Shown here piece by piece: positions 12,100 through 24,711 of a stretch of DNA of 64,000 nucleotides. Source of the DNA: Branchiostoma lanceolatum (taxonomy: Eukaryota > Chordata > Leptocardii > Amphioxiformes > Branchiostomatidae); NCBI RefSeq assembly GCF_035083965.1, contig NC_089724.1:26484974-26548973 (forward strand). The letters run 5' to 3'. The notes beneath the pieces are model-generated. The model was not told where the DNA came from and searched no databases. It was given only the letters and a program-made list of their open reading frames with translations. Numbering within the stretch: position 1 is the first letter of the stretch; each line of letters opens with the position of its first letter. The position numbers were made by a program, and so were the translations under genes.

Positions 12100-13730
12100 T
12101 CAAACTGGAATAATTAAAAGGAACAAGTCCAAATAAATTCATGTTTTTTTGCGATTTTCAAAGGGATCCTTGGCAGTTTACGAGATCCAGGGCTGGAGTC
12201 GGACTTGTTAAGCTTATTGCAGTCCCTTCATTCTGTCTCACTTACAATGATAAGTGTCCAGGGGATCAAATGGGGGGTGCATTAGCACAGCAGCAGATTA
12301 GGGAGTTAACGTCCTAGCGGCCATTTACTGATAACGTTTCATTACCTGTGATATCTAGGTCGGTGCGTGATGAGGAAGCTGTCGTTTCATGTCACCCTCA
12401 ATGGACTCTACCTTCAGAAAGACAATTTTGGGAATCTGAGTAAGAAAAAACGTTTTCATTGTGGTGCACGAGTTGGTCAGAACGTCACCAACGAGAAGTA
12501 GTCTTCCCCGTCAAACGAAAAGTTGAAGTTGTAGAAATCGGCCAAAATTGGGACACTTAGTTGCCCGGCTAGGGGACTGAGCTTGCCTTGGAAATTACTC
12601 AACCTATTTGGCAAATTTCCACTATTTTTCCAGCAACCCACGTAGTCTCGTACAGACTAAGCGAGGCGTAGACCAGGAAAATGACAACAGTCCTTTCATA
12701 TGACGATGATACATAAATTCATGCCACATTGACAAAAATCTACACTTTATGTGTTGGTGCCAATGAGCATCTTCGGCAGGATATGGTCACTACGGAGGTG
12801 GCTCATATAGCTAGCCAGCAATAAAAAAAGTCTACATTTCCCAACGGCTTATCTAAATTTGTTAACGATTGATAACCAATGTTTCATGCCAAGGAGATAC
12901 ACGAATCTGCAATCAACATGAAAACATTTGAGTTCATAAAATTGAGAGATAAGATCAATTTTACGAGACGTGGGACGTTAAGATGTCTCTATGGTAGATT
13001 AAGCATCCTAGAAGCATTTGATGGCCATCGATCTGAAGATAGTATCGGAGGAACTATACTATTCTAATTGCTTGTTCAATCTACTTGTTCAATTACTCCC
13101 ACTCACATAAAGGTGTGCAGACCACCATAGCGCCCTGTGGTTATGGTTGTTGACCCAAAATCTTGAGATACTGAGATCGAATCCTTGACATGTCCTCAAA
13201 TTTTGCCCTTGGGAAAAGCAATTCTTTCATCGATTTCATCACTTGACTCAGATGTAAATGAGTACATAGCCTAGGCTAGGGACACCCGTTGGATAGGACA
13301 TTAAATGGAGGTCCCGGCCGTGTTTGAGGAGAGCCACACATCAAGCACGTTAAAGAACGCACCACATTATTGAAAAGAGTAAGGGTTCACCACAGAGTGG
13401 GTGGATCAAATCAATCTGTCCGGATATGCAGCTTGCATTTTCAGAGTAAAAATTTGGTGTGTTAGGCCGTGAGGCGGTTCTACAGATATCGAATACAAGC
13501 AATCAAACAATCAATCAAACAGACAGTTTTGTGACCGCATGCACGAGATCGATTTAGATCTGCGATTAAAGTGTAAGGTCATGACTACTTGCAGATATAA
13601 ACCATTTACAGAAATGTCGAGCTAATTGTGGATCAAAATAAAGTCAGCTTTGATAAGTTCAATCTCTTCCGTATCTATCTGCACCCATATCGCCAGTATA
13701 ACCGCCCTTTCTCTTGACAGTCCGATAGAA
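12100..13730. other. No supported gene
   Basis: Contains a half copy of the CTCTACCAGGCTCC foldback family near 12600-12665. A block at 13290-13460 (ATTAAATGGAGGTCCCGGCC and following) resembles a dispersed repeat related in reverse to the one at 61.5 kb. No convincing coding exon seen. Confidence 0.45.
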
Positions 13731-13800
13731 GAAGAACTTTATTGCGCGACAATTCTAACGGGTACAATGTATGGCAATTTGTAGATACATAACAATCGAC
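13728..13800 (-). mobile_element. Non-LTR retrotransposon 3' end (remnant)
   Basis: CTTTATTGCGCGACAATTC followed by GGGTACAATGTATGGCAA matches the segments near 15.0 and 46.34 kb. At 46.34 kb the same sequence is the 3' flank of a reverse-transcriptase C-terminus, so this is read as the minus-strand tail of the same LINE type. Confidence 0.5.
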
Positions 13801-14281
13801 TATTTCTAGTATTTAGCAATTTCAAAGAACGTATCTGTAACATGAATAACAATCGATCTAATAATGTGCATTCTAATGGCTAAAAAGGTATACAATGTAA
13901 AGATGACGATGATAGTAATCTGACACGAGAAAGGATATGGATCTGATTGACACCATGGATCATATTCAATTCATAAAGTCATGGGTCATACAAATTCAAT
14001 TTGGTTCACTCTACTGTTACTCAACGTTCTCTATCCAGTGGTAAGGAGCCTAAGCTCTCCGCCAAGTGCGGTTTCCACCCGAGTACTAGAGCGCTCCCAG
14101 GAAATTACCAGGCACTGTCTCGTTAGCAGTTGTTCGAGTGTTCGACTAGCTAGGCACTTCTTTCACTGTTTAAGATGTATCCTTCCGGCGACACAGAAGT
14201 GCGACAGATAAACTACTTAAATCATACCTGTACGAGAATACCAATGCGTGGCGGCATACTGAAATTTCAATGGTATCTTAA

Positions 14282-14483
14282 AGCCCCCCTCTCACTGGAC
14301 CCGCGGCACGCTGGCGGCGTCGCTGCGGCCGATCGAATTGAAAAAGCACTCAACCATTTTCATCGACAAAAAACTTTTTAAGCTTTGTGTGTTTTGTTGT
14401 CTTTTTGGTCATACTTGTAGGTTTTGAATGATATTCCAATTATAGAGTCAAGGGTAACACAAATTCAGTTTAGAACGCAGCGA
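14282..14483. mobile_element. MITE, AGCCCCCTCTCACTGG family, copy 3 (right end lost)
   Basis: Complete left terminus and core. The element stops after AACGCAGCGAT, where AT-rich sequence begins, so the right inverted repeat is missing. Confidence 0.8.
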
Positions 14484-14996
14484 TATCTATTCATATACAT
14501 TTATGTATAAGTTAATTTATTTCTATACACTTGATTGTTCGTATGTATAGTAGTAGCAGACCTTACGAAAGCCGCTGTACTTTTGTTGTAATGAAATAAT
14601 TTCCATATGATATATACGGATGTTTTCAATAAAGTATAAGTGTTATCTAATATTCAAACGTACGCACAGGCTAATCTTTACTTATCTAGAACGCATTGAC
14701 ATGCACATCTTGCGATTATAGGCAATATATATGTCAGAATAGAGATTGTGAAATTATTCAAGCTTAAATCAACCATATCACACCATATATCAATCTTTGG
14801 TTAAGAAAACAGAATTGCTATTAAAGATTACACAATCAATTCACTGTAGATTATCATTATCAATTCTCCGTGTTCAACACCACGACACACCAGCCTACTT
14901 TGAGATGCAAGTAAGGATTAGCTGAATTGGAACATGCGAATTTAAGCTGATTTTGTAAGCCTTGAAGCAGAAATACCTTAAAACCTGGGTAATAGT

Positions 14997-15110
14997 CAAG
15001 TCAAGTCAAGTTTATTGCACAACAATTGCATCAGGTACAATGTACGGCAAATAACATGGAATATTAACAACTACGGACTATCTATACTAGTGCACTAACC
15101 TAACATCATT
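14997..15110 (-). mobile_element. LINE 3' end with short tandem tail
   Basis: TCAAGTCAAGTCAAGTTTATT is followed by GCACAACAATTGCATCAGG. A pentamer tail joined to TTTATT is typical of a minus-strand non-LTR element whose AATAAA and tail lie at the lower coordinate. Confidence 0.5.
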
Positions 15111-15229
15111 ACTCGATACATAAGATAATGGCGTGATATATTTCACGTTATGGCACGGCTTCTCTTTTGCATAGCATTACATATGAATTGGCCTAGGTAG
15201 ACAGATACAGTAATAAGAAGTAAGGTTTC

Positions 15230-16540
15230 CTTCTGAGCGGAAGAAAATCCTATTACGGTTTGACCTTGTTTCGGATATATCTTAAAACGGGAGGGGTCTT
15301 AAGAAAAGAAACTGAGGAAATATATTAGAAAATCTGACCTGTCCGGGCGAGTGCATCAGATTCGTATCTATATAGATCTGATGAGGCAAATGGTCAAACG
15401 CCCGCGCGAAACTTATCTCGGCACAAATTACATTTCCGATAAGAATAGCGAACTACAGAAAGCACATAGGGCGATAAACCGCCAGGAATAGAGGCGAATA
15501 TTCAAGCTTATTCGAAAACCAATGTTAGCCAAAAGTCCGCTATACGATCAAGAGAACCCTTTATCTAAACATGGCTCTAGATTAACTGAAAGAAAACAAA
15601 ACCGAGCCTACTAAAGATGCTAGGTCTTGTTCTGGATATCTCTGGAAATGATTAACTATCCTAAATATACCAAAATAAGAAAATCCCAACTACTTGTATG
15701 AATGTTCGAGAAATGTACACATCTACTAGGGTACAGAGTCAAAGTCTCTGTGATCTCACACTTCACACAAGACCATGTCATGACAACGATCTTCTCAGCT
15801 AGAAAAAGCAAGCGGACGAAGACTCAAAATTCATAATTATTAAGCAAACTTCACCTATGGATTAGAAGAAGATCATCATTTTCTTGGTTCAAGATTAAAA
15901 TCAGACATATTACAACTGCAGAAATAATGAAGACCTTGGTACATGGTACGGTGCCTTGACCACCCATGAAGGCAATTAGATGAAAAAAAAATCAATTGAA
16001 TGATGAAGAGAATTCTCTGGACGGCAAGTACTGGACCTACCAATTGTTTCGCAGTTCAGGAACTTGTGGAAAACCGCTGGACCTCGCCAATCGTTCACTG
16101 TTGTGATGTATGGAGACGTCAGTACAGCGCGTCGCTATCAGCAGCCGCACAAAGATTTACCCTCGCAAGAACACGCCGGGCTCAGGACGCAACTGGTTTT
16201 CCGCTAGGCAAAAATCGTGCCGGACTGAAACGTAAAGATTGAAGAAGACTGACCTCCTAAAAGCAATACGGTAAAGGCCGGGTCTGTTTCTTACTTCGTT
16301 TGCAGATCTGGTGCCGACGGCTGTCGGGTGATTCCTGAAAAGCTCTGACGACTGCAATCTGCCCGAAGTAGGGTTTATTCTTCACAAGTACTTATAAGTG
16401 GTGCAGATAATGTGGGCGTGGTGACGTCATGGTGGTGACGTCATGTCGACGTTTAGCCTGGGTGCCAGACTGTTTCCAGGGCCTACACAGGCCAGATACT
16501 TTGCTCTACGTCCAACATGCCCCCAAGATAATTATACCCC
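15230..16540. other. No supported gene
   Basis: Unremarkable intergenic sequence. The 80-residue frame near 16000-16242 has no recognisable features and its base use matches its surroundings. Confidence 0.45.
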
Positions 16541-16554
16541 CCCCCCCCGAGTTA

Positions 16555-16781
16555 AGCCCCCCTCTCACTGGACCCGCGGCACGCTGGCGGCGTCGCTGCG
16601 TCCTGGATTTGTGTTACCCTTGACTTTATAATGTGAATAACATCCAAAACGTACAAGTGTGACCAAAAAGACAACAACACACACAAAGCTTCGATGTCGA
16701 TGAAATCGGTTGAGTGCTGTGTCAATTCAATCGGCCGCAGCGACGTCGCCAGCGTGCCGCAGGTCCAGTGAGAGGGGGGCT
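16555..16781. mobile_element. MITE, AGCCCCCTCTCACTGG family, copy 4 (clean TTA duplication)
   Basis: Both termini are intact. The element from AGCCCCCC to GGGGGGCT is bordered by TTA on the left (16552-16554) and TTA on the right (16782-16784). A 3-bp TTA/TWA duplication fits PIF/Harbinger-type mobilisation; this class assignment is inference. Confidence 0.85.
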
Positions 16782-17958
16782 TTAGACCATGAGACAGAGT
16801 GCAATCGTTGGTTAAAAGCGGGGCATGTGGCCTTCCCGGCCGAAGGGGTTATCTCTATATATTGCGGTGAGTCTGGGATCCAGGCTAGTCTACGTTACTC
16901 ATTTTTTTGTCGGATCCAGCTAATGAGAAGATACATCAGCTTACAATTGATGGAGTCCACCCCCCTTCACTCCACTGGGACGCTGTCAGATGGAAAGGGA
17001 AATCAGAAATGACACTGAAATATGAGTGGAAGCTTTATTGTCCTATTTTTTGGGAAATGTCTGACACTGTGTGACCTGAGTGGCGGTTTTAGGATGTCAT
17101 CTATTATTTGGTTTCTCCAAGGAGGTTGGTTTCTCGGAAACGGTGCTGGCAATCCTCTGAGGTAGTACTAACTAGAGTCGCTCTACGAAAAAAAAAAACT
17201 ACTGAGGAGAAAGTTAAGATCTGATACCCAAGATCTGCCGTCAACTTTTAAGGTAAATTATTAATAAGTTTTGACGACAGAGGTGGGGGATGAAGGGGAT
17301 ATAATATATCAAGTACAAAGAAGAAGACTTCGTCATCGGTTTGCGTCATCGGATGTCGTAGGAAAATCTCCGCCCTTCTTATCGGAACTGTGTCATGCAA
17401 TCAATTTCGAATTTGGAACTCATTTCCGCCATGGTCAGCGCCATTAATTGCTCTTTCTATGAGTTTGCTGTGAGATATTTTGTTTTTCATTTAGGAAGAG
17501 TTCAGTCATCAGCCAGCGGCTTCTCGTGAACTTCAAAAGATGCTGTTCCAGATAGAACGATGACAAGATCAGGTTTCAGACGGCTTACCGGATAGATGAA
17601 CAGTAACCGTGAAGTCTTATTTGTTGATCGTATGATGGCGATTGAAAGTTATTTCATAAATCAATGACAAAAATGTATGTAAGTTTGGCACCATTCTCGT
17701 GATACTTGTACTTGTTGTAAGAAAATAACATGATCATTTACGAATAGCTTATTCTAAGTCGCAAGTATGATTTATACAAAAGATAGGTAGACAGAAAGTA
17801 AAATAAAAGCATTGCAATATTTTGAGTTGTCATTACCGACTATCCAGCATAAAAGGTGTCACAATGCCCTTGTGACGGCCAACAATTTCATAAGTGTTAA
17901 GAGCATGATTTTGACTTCTAATCTTTGATAAGACTGTCACCATGGTTACTGGTAATGT

Positions 17959-18317
17959 AGCAGACACATCGCGACTGGTAAAGTAGCAGACCCCCTGTGG
18001 TGTTCGATTACGTTATGTAGCAAGTGGCAGGACAGATCTGGGGCTGGTCACCATACATATGAATGTGTTTGGGTAAAAATAGTAGTTTGTTAGGCTACAC
18101 CATGTGAAGGTAAAAATTATGCATTTGCTTGCAAATGTAGCAGACACACTGCGACTGGTAAAAAAATAAAGTACTAGACACCCTGTGGTTTTCGATTACG
18201 TTATGTAGCAAGTGGCAGGACAGAGCTGGAGGGGCTGGTCACCATACATATGAATGTGTTTGGGTAAGAGCAGTAGTTTACGATGTGAAGGTAAACATTA
18301 TGCATTTGCTTGCAAAT
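17959..18317. repeat. Tandem duplication, about 180-bp unit, two copies
   Basis: Both copies start near GCAGACACA and run through CGATTACGTTATGTAGCAAG, CACCATACATATGAATGTG and ATTATGCATTTGCTTGCAAA. Small indels distinguish them. Confidence 0.85.
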
Positions 18318-18910
18318 GTTACCTTTCTAGTGTAGGTCCTTTTCCCAAAGACGCTTTTACTTTCTTTCATTAACTACGAGGTAGGACATTCAATTAGCCT
18401 TAATGCCCTCGGAGCAACGTTGATTATTATCTGCGCGTTTTAGTGAGGTTCTTATGACCCAGAAGACGTTTTCAAATCACGGAGGATGAAAGCCTCGTAG
18501 CGAGTGGATTATCCACTTTAAATGTAATCCGACCATGCAATAAACGCGGGGATTTCTCTTAGGCAGCAGCGTTCCGAGAAACCACTGATAAGATCACTTT
18601 TGACAAGGCAGAATTGGAGATTGTTGATCCTAACGAGAACTCGTGTTTCCAATATCTTTCTAAACTTAAAAGGTTGGGAGTCAACTATGTGTAAACCTTA
18701 GTCTTTGTTTTTGTAAATGCAACCATAAGCCATGCCGTGTTTTGTAAGTTTCTCCAGCTATTTCACTGAATTGTTTTAGGTTCTAGTAGTTCTCTTTCAG
18801 GCCCCTGATCACTGAGCGACCGTACAGCGACCGAACTTGGATTTGCGTGATTTTATTATTGGAATTTTCTGCACAATGTAAAGTTACTATGTAATTTGTT
18901 TTCTATTTGT

Positions 18911-19096
18911 TGAGCGGGGCCAGGCCGGGCTGTTTGCGAAAACGAAAAGTAGAAAATGCGTATCAAGAAAATACACAGTTTATAGATAGTAGTAATCTTT
19001 TAACGTTTTGTGTCTTTTGTTGTCTTTTATATCATATTTTTCGTTCCCGCAAGCTGCCCGATCGGGCCCCGGATTGAAAATGGGACCGAAGCATAA
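18911..19096. mobile_element. MITE, GGCCCGGCCGGGC family, copy 2
   Basis: GGGGCCAGGCCGGGCTGTTT on the left and GCCCGATCGGGCCCCGGATT on the right form the termini. The core TGTCTTTTGTTGTCTTTTAT lies near 19010-19030. The outermost left terminal bases are lost. Confidence 0.75.
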
Positions 19097-19099
19097 GCA

Positions 19100-20760
19100 A
19101 TATTATAAGTGCTTATTTGTTTCAACTGCGCTGAGTCAACAACATCACATTCCTCAACAAGAGGCCTTTGCTCTTAATCTTAGTTGTTGTTTAGGATTTG
19201 TCCATTGTATTTTGATGACGACGACGACTACATACAAACATATGAAAAGTAAGGACATTTTGTCAGAAAACTCGACAAGTCCAATACGACGCACAGTCCT
19301 AGTCGCTACACGTGGCGCAGCGAAGTAAAAATGGACGCACCATGCAGAAACACGTACACGTACGGTACTAATTGCTTTGTAAAACAATCTCAACTTCCGG
19401 AAGCCAAACTTAAAAGATCACTGAACGCTTATTCTGGGCACACCTGTGATGACCAACATTACGATAACCATGTTGTGCCAGACGCCCTCCTGGCCATGTC
19501 GTCTCTAGAATTCCCTTTCTTGGTTAGGCCATGTTGAATATCTGGTTGACATCCTCTAGGAACCCCAAAACTGATGCGAGCGTGCGAATAATACTGCTGC
19601 CAAAAAAATAAGTCAAACCCAAAAAGCGTAGTCCGTTTTCCGTTAGGTGGTAGTTCTTAGCCATGTGTTCTACTTGTCAACATTGTTAACTCGCACTATC
19701 TGTACAGTATACCCTTGCTATGCATTGGTTCATGTTTCAATTAGCCCGGGCCTCGGGCAAGAACTTGCAAATAGAAAAAAAAAATTAAAAAAGTAAAGAA
19801 AAGTGGAAAACTTTATTATGACATATTTGTGGTCAGCAAGGCAAAACAAATGACTAAACACACAGAGTATGATAGATACCGAATGATAAATTCTTCATAT
19901 TTGTTCTTTGGACTTGACTTTGGCATTCTACGACATCAGTATCCGTTTTCAAAAAAATCTTTTGTTATTTACACGACAAATTTTCTCATTTTGTATCTAC
20001 TTTGACTGATGTATGGCCGAAAACTTCTTTTTTTTGTTGGAAACGGACGAATCCATCCAATCAAATCAACATGGCCTTAAAGCCATTAGCTAGTTTCTAC
20101 CGCCCTCCCCCGGTAGTAAGTAGGGTCGGGCAACAGGACAACCAAAAGTTACCCACAATTAGGGCTATCCCGGAAGCGACCATTACTAAGAGCCACAAAT
20201 ATTAATAACTCCCACTGCGGCATGATCTTTCACCTGGTTTCCAATCTGCACCTAATCTGTTACATATGGATAAGGAACGTTACCCTTAAGGAATTTACCT
20301 CAACGAATACGTAAACACATCAAAGAAAGGGCACCAAAAATGTCATCTGCCTGCCCAAGCGTCGAATATAATTGATTCAGTCGTGCCTTAAACCGAACGG
20401 ACTCGCATAGTAACAGTCGACAGGAATAGATAAGAGGATTACAATAATGGCCCTAAAAGATTACAGACAGTATAAGTGAAACCACTAGGCTTTGTAAAGT
20501 GCCGGGGAGATATTTTGCGGTCATATTCTGGGCCACCTCAAGAGAAAAGCGGAATTTCAATTCTACTAATCTGATCTCTAGTTGCCTTCCCGCTGGTCAT
20601 ACGCAGCAGAACGCTGAATTAAACGGTGCATTGAACCGAGCTTCTGTAGGAATATAAGATTTGAAAAATCCTGATAAAATTTAAGAATGAGATTATGCGG
20701 ATACGTATTAACGTACGTCATCGAGGCCTATGTGATAATTTGAAAAATGTTTAGCAGACA
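19100..20760. other. No supported gene
   Basis: Two overlapping short frames of opposite strand near 19.0-19.4 kb include MITE sequence and are not considered genes. Nothing else recognised. Confidence 0.4.
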
Positions 20761-21082
20761 AAGCTAAGACGACATGTGCCAAATAAAAGTTACTCAAGCA
20801 ACTGGATAAACTTTGGAAACAGCCAGACGTTCAGACAGCATCCACTGTCTTTCTTTAGCGATTTTTTCTGAATTGATGTGTTAATGAGGTGAAGACAATT
20901 CAAGGTGATTCAATAGTGAATACGAGATTGTATGCGTACAGGAGCTAAATGCTGTTCGTCGGGGGGAGGGGTATTAACCGGAAGGTTCGACGCGTAGACC
21001 TCCTTTCCTAACTTGTATTCACCTCATTAACAAATCAATTCAGAGTTTTGGTATAAAACCTGGTTCTCCAGTTTTTTGCTTT

Positions 21083-21126
21083 AGTCACTGACGAGAGACA
21101 GCGGGTGCTGTCTGAAACGTCTGACT
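21083..21126 (+). ncRNA. Hammerhead ribozyme-like motif (best copy)
   Basis: Helix I is AGTCA (21083-21087) pairing with TGACT (21122-21126). Between them lie CTGACGA (21088-21094, the CUGANGA box), a perfect 7-bp helix II AGACAGC (21096-21102) with GCTGTCT (21107-21113), then GAAA (21114-21117) and CGTC (21118-21121, ending in the GUC cleavage triplet). Helix III is only the self-complementary ACGU, too short for a monomer but able to form between two molecules, as in double-hammerhead designs. Known: Penelope-like elements carry hammerheads with very short helix III. Not shown: activity. Confidence 0.55.
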
Positions 21127-21180
21127 GTTTCAAACTTTTATCCAGTTGCTGGGGTCAATGTCCTTTGGCGTATCTTAACC

Positions 21181-21434
21181 CTTGTCCTGCTGGAATTCTA
21201 GAGCAAAAATGTACCCCCACAAAGTGCCTAGACAACCTTTGAAAAAAAGGGTACTAGTTCGATATTGCTCATTTGTAGTTACTTCGCTTTACAACAACCG
21301 GGTGCAACATACGCATTCTAGAAATACCCTCGACCCTACAATTGTCAGGGCTATACATATATAGCTAGCATACCAAATCCAGAACAAGCTTGTGAAAACT
21401 GACAATTGTCGGGCTCAGCAGGTCCAGGGCTTTG
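21181..21434. mobile_element. MITE nested in Penelope-like fragment
   Basis: The uninterrupted copy near 11.89 kb reads CGTATCTTATTACCTGG. Here CGTATCTTA is followed by about 254 bases and then TTGATACCTGG. The insert begins ACCCTTGTCCTGCTGG and ends CAGCAGGTCCAGGGCT, which are imperfect inverted termini. The target appears to be TTA. Confidence 0.7.
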
Positions 21435-22009
21435 ATACCTGGATGTCTAACCTTTAAATTTGCCAGCGTAAGACGACATGTATTTGCATGTCTGGCAAGG
21501 TCTTGAACTCGACAGCTTTTCCGAACCGAACTAAAGATGGATGACTTACTTCTCAATCTTCCAGGGGCCACCCCGGCTCTTTCCTGGAAATAAGTCTCTT
21601 ATGACTGATTTCCACATCCTTTAATGCTCATGCCGTCTAATTGCTGGTTCCCATATGCCTCATTTGGCTGCAGTATTAAAGGAAGACGGCTGCGATAAAA
21701 TATTGCCACAAACGAGGACGTAAATCATCTTTTTCTGTGCCGACAAAAAATGCTACAAGAGCATGTCTATTGTTCCTTACGCTCCTCGACTACTACACGT
21801 TGTTAACTCAAAATTCTATCATAAATTAGATAAAATCTCAAAATTGCAAGATGTATCTTATACACCTATAGTCTGGGTGCCATTCTAGTTATACCCCAAT
21901 TCTATTGGGCTGGCGCCTACGCTGCACGCTCTCTGCGATTTAAAATATAATAGCCAGGGTACCTCCGTAGTTACCTATGGCACAATCCTTTCCTTCGATA
22001 ACTTCCGTT

Positions 22010-22153
22010 GATCATAGACATTGTCTTTTCAATCATACTTTTACATTTTGCATATCCCAATTATGAAGTTATTAAATTATGAAGGGTTACACAAATCCGA
22101 TTTAGGTCGCAGCGATAACGCAGCGCGATCGCCTTTCAGTGGAATGGGGGCCA
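22010..22153. mobile_element. MITE, CCCCCATTCCACTGG family, right half
   Basis: Core CATACTTTTACATTTTGCAT and CCAATTATGAAG is followed by TAGGTCGCAGCG, GCGCGATCGCC and the terminal CAGTGGAATGGGGGC. The left terminus is missing. Confidence 0.7.
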
Positions 22154-22789
22154 ACTAGGATGGCAACCATGCTAATATATCGACATTGCCTTAAGAGGAC
22201 TTGCAGAATTGCTTGAATCTGATGTAAGTATAGCAACGTAAGATGCTCCAGATCCGCACTTCAAACTTCGACTTTAGCCCCTCAAGTTCCGGCCGGGATA
22301 TTAACCATTAGATCGTTGTCATTTGTTTCGATCCTTCAACTCCTTCAACAACTTTCCATGGGAAGTTGGCTCTTTCTGGAGAGCTTCTTGATGTTCAAGA
22401 CGCTTAAATTGATATCGACTAGTTCCGAGAAAAAGAATTAGGTTTCTGTACTATTCTTTGAATACTGGTATTTCTTTGAATGCTGTACCAATTCAATCTA
22501 ATGGTTATCCGTTGTTTCGCGATCCAAATTATGGTGTATGTAGGAGGTCGGAGCGGGGGGGGGGTGCTGAGGGGGCATTGCAACATAAATCTCTGTATAC
22601 GTCTAGGTAGAATGTAGGCTTTTAGCTTTTCATGTATTTACTTCTTAATCGTACGTTTTATCATTTTTTACTTCTAAAAAATCATACTTTTTTCGTACCA
22701 TGAGTGTCAACAGTTAATCTTATTAACAAAACTCATGGACTAATTTGTTTTCTTATTCCTCGTACAATACGTTATCTTTTTCTTGTTTC

Positions 22790-22945
22790 TAGATTTTGAA
22801 TAGCACTAGTTGTTTGAATTTAAGTTAGATTTGTTAAATGTAATACGCCTAATGTACGCAATTCAGCATCCTTTTCTGAGGACGCTGCCATGTACTTCAG
22901 CGATGTATGAATGATCGAATCAATAAACTTACTATATATAATAAC
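22790..22945 (+). mobile_element. Possible LINE 3' untranslated end
   Basis: AT-rich sequence ends in GATCGAATCAATAAACTTAC, an AATAAA-type end like that of CR1-like elements. No coding part was found upstream, so this is tentative. Confidence 0.3.
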
Positions 22946-23199
22946 ATTGAGCTATTAGTAATAATTAGTAAATAATTTCAGTCTCTTTCTTGCTATCTAT
23001 GAAGCACTGAATCGGCAAACAACAAAGGAGGGAGACCAGTGAAAGAAGAAAAATCTATTTAGTATTCCAAAAGAATTGTCGTGATAAAGATGTGTGTTTT
23101 GCAGCTTTTAAGTGTTTTATTGTCTTTCAAATCGATATGAACTTCACATCAAGTATCCGATGCTAGTTGTAAAGTCATAGTCCGTTCAACGGATCCAGT

Positions 23200-24000
23200 A
23201 GAAAAGGGGGATTTAGGAATACGTTAAATAAAGTTGCCTGAATCGGGCCGTCGTCGCCTCGAGCGATAGAATAGTTTTAAGAGCATTCCAACCATCTCCT
23301 CCAGCTCGTGATTTAGATATAATTCTTACTCAAACACTGTTCCCTTAGTAACGGCATAAATATGGCCACTAAACACACCGTTGTAAACGAATAAGAATGT
23401 TTGGTTAAACTCTGAGTGGACGATTTACATCGGAAATGATTTATATATCTGCGCACAGGTACCCATACATCCAAACTGTGCCAAATGCAGCTTTAACAGT
23501 AAGTGTCGTTCATATTCGTAGGTAAAAGACGACAGTTGAGCTATTGCAGGCTCAATGTTGGAAGCGAGCCATTCGGCTAAAAGGTTCGTACGTAGGATAA
23601 TGAATACGACTGTCGTTATTTTAATCATTAGCAGTGCAGAATGATCTTCTACGTCTCTGATATTGTTAAAATATTGTCTAAATCTACAGGGTAAGACTAT
23701 CAATCTAGTCAAGTAAAAATTGATAATAATCGCCGGTGTGCAAATACGCTTGTAGTTGAGTACACAATCATTCTTAAAGAGTTTAGGTACGGCATCTCAA
23801 GTCCAGTGAGTTCTGGATGATTATTTTCTTAAACTTTTCAGTCTCCCCGGTTGAGACTATTGCCAGAAGAAGTTTTCAGTTTCCTGTTTGCCATTTTGTA
23901 TAGGTCCTATGTAGAACCGAAATTTGAAAAGTTTTCAAGTGGGTGAGATGAATTACAAACAGCCGCCGGCTCATTCTATATTCGTCTGCAGACGACACGC
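23200..24000. other. No supported gene
   Basis: A diverged MITE core (TTTTATTGTCTTTCAAATCG) lies near 23.1 kb. Otherwise no recognisable content. Confidence 0.4.
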
Positions 24001-24027
24001 ACAGATCCACGGAGAAAAAAAAACAAG

Positions 24028-24140
24028 ATGGCGGCCAGTACCCCGGCCTTCACCCCTCGACCTTGTCACGGTGTCCGGATGGCGCGAAAGTTGTCTCTCG
24101 TCCCAGAAACTACTGCTGATGTTCCAAACTACAAAACCAA
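24028..24140 (+). CDS. Candidate first coding exon A (unknown gene)
   Basis: ATG at 24028 lies in AACAAGATGGCGGCC, a strong initiation context (A at -3, G at +4). Thirty-seven codons begin MAASTPAFTPRPCHGVRMAR and continue through KLSLVPETTADVPNYKT. A possible donor, CCAA then GTGAGC, starts at 24141 and leaves the exon in phase 2. Without splicing the frame stops at once (TGA at 24142). The exon is GC-richer than its surroundings. No downstream exon or family is recognised, and 5' ends of single-exon transcripts or chance cannot be excluded. Confidence 0.35.
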
Positions 24141-24556
24141 GTGAGCAAGCTCTCCCTCTTAATTGATATCTGTAACAATTTGAATATCTGACAAAAGTTT
24201 CCAGACGAGTACTGACAGTAGACAAGTGGTATTTGTTATATCTGATGTGCTGCCATTGCCCGAGACAGGAAGTCGACTACGTGAAGATTATTAGACTGTT
24301 TATCACGTAAAGAGTAAGCACCCTAAAGGCTCAACACTTCCGTTCTGTATTGGAAGTTGGTACAAGATGCACAAGGAAGGAATCGATTAGTTTAAGGCAT
24401 ACCACACTTGTTTTTGCTCGTAACGTTTTGAAAGTTGATAGACACTTCTTTGTGCCTTCATGATCTTCTTCTTCTTCTTAATGCCCACATTCAATTTGCT
24501 GACTATTATGGCATATGATGTTTCTACATATAGCCCCGTTTTTTGTCCGTTATCCC

Positions 24557-24711
24557 TACTCTCCAAGCAGAGGTTGTTGGGGAAGATTGTGACCGTTTTA
24601 TCAGATGCCCCTTTTTTGTCCGCTATCCCCACCAACCTCTGCCCCATGTTGCAGAAAACCTCTGATAAAACGGTCACAATCTCCCCCAACATCCTCTGTT
24701 TGGAGACTCTA
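24557..24711. mobile_element. Inverted-repeat MITE, CTCCAAGCAGA family
   Basis: CTCCAAGCAGAGGTTGTTGG with GATTGTGACCGTTTTATCAGA is mirrored by TCTGATAAAACGGTCACAATC and CCAACATCCTCTGTTTGGAG. The overlapping 137- and 140-residue frames on the two strands reflect this symmetry and are not genes. Confidence 0.75.

Larger units (their letters stand above)
20770..21460. mobile_element. Inverted pair of Penelope-like element ends
   Basis: A left arm (about 20770-20895, minus orientation) and a right arm (about 21015-21180 plus 21435-21460) share TTCACCTCATTAACA, the hammerhead-like block, ATCCAGTTGCT and TGGCGTATCTT. The left copy has lost the first core box and one A of GAAA, so it is decayed. 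The right copy is the best hammerhead candidate in the window and is itself interrupted by a MITE. Confidence 0.65.

Noticed and set aside
13981..14211. 76-residue frame with a hydrophobic start and several Cys
   Set aside because: Weak signal-peptide shape, no splice sites, no family; most likely chance.
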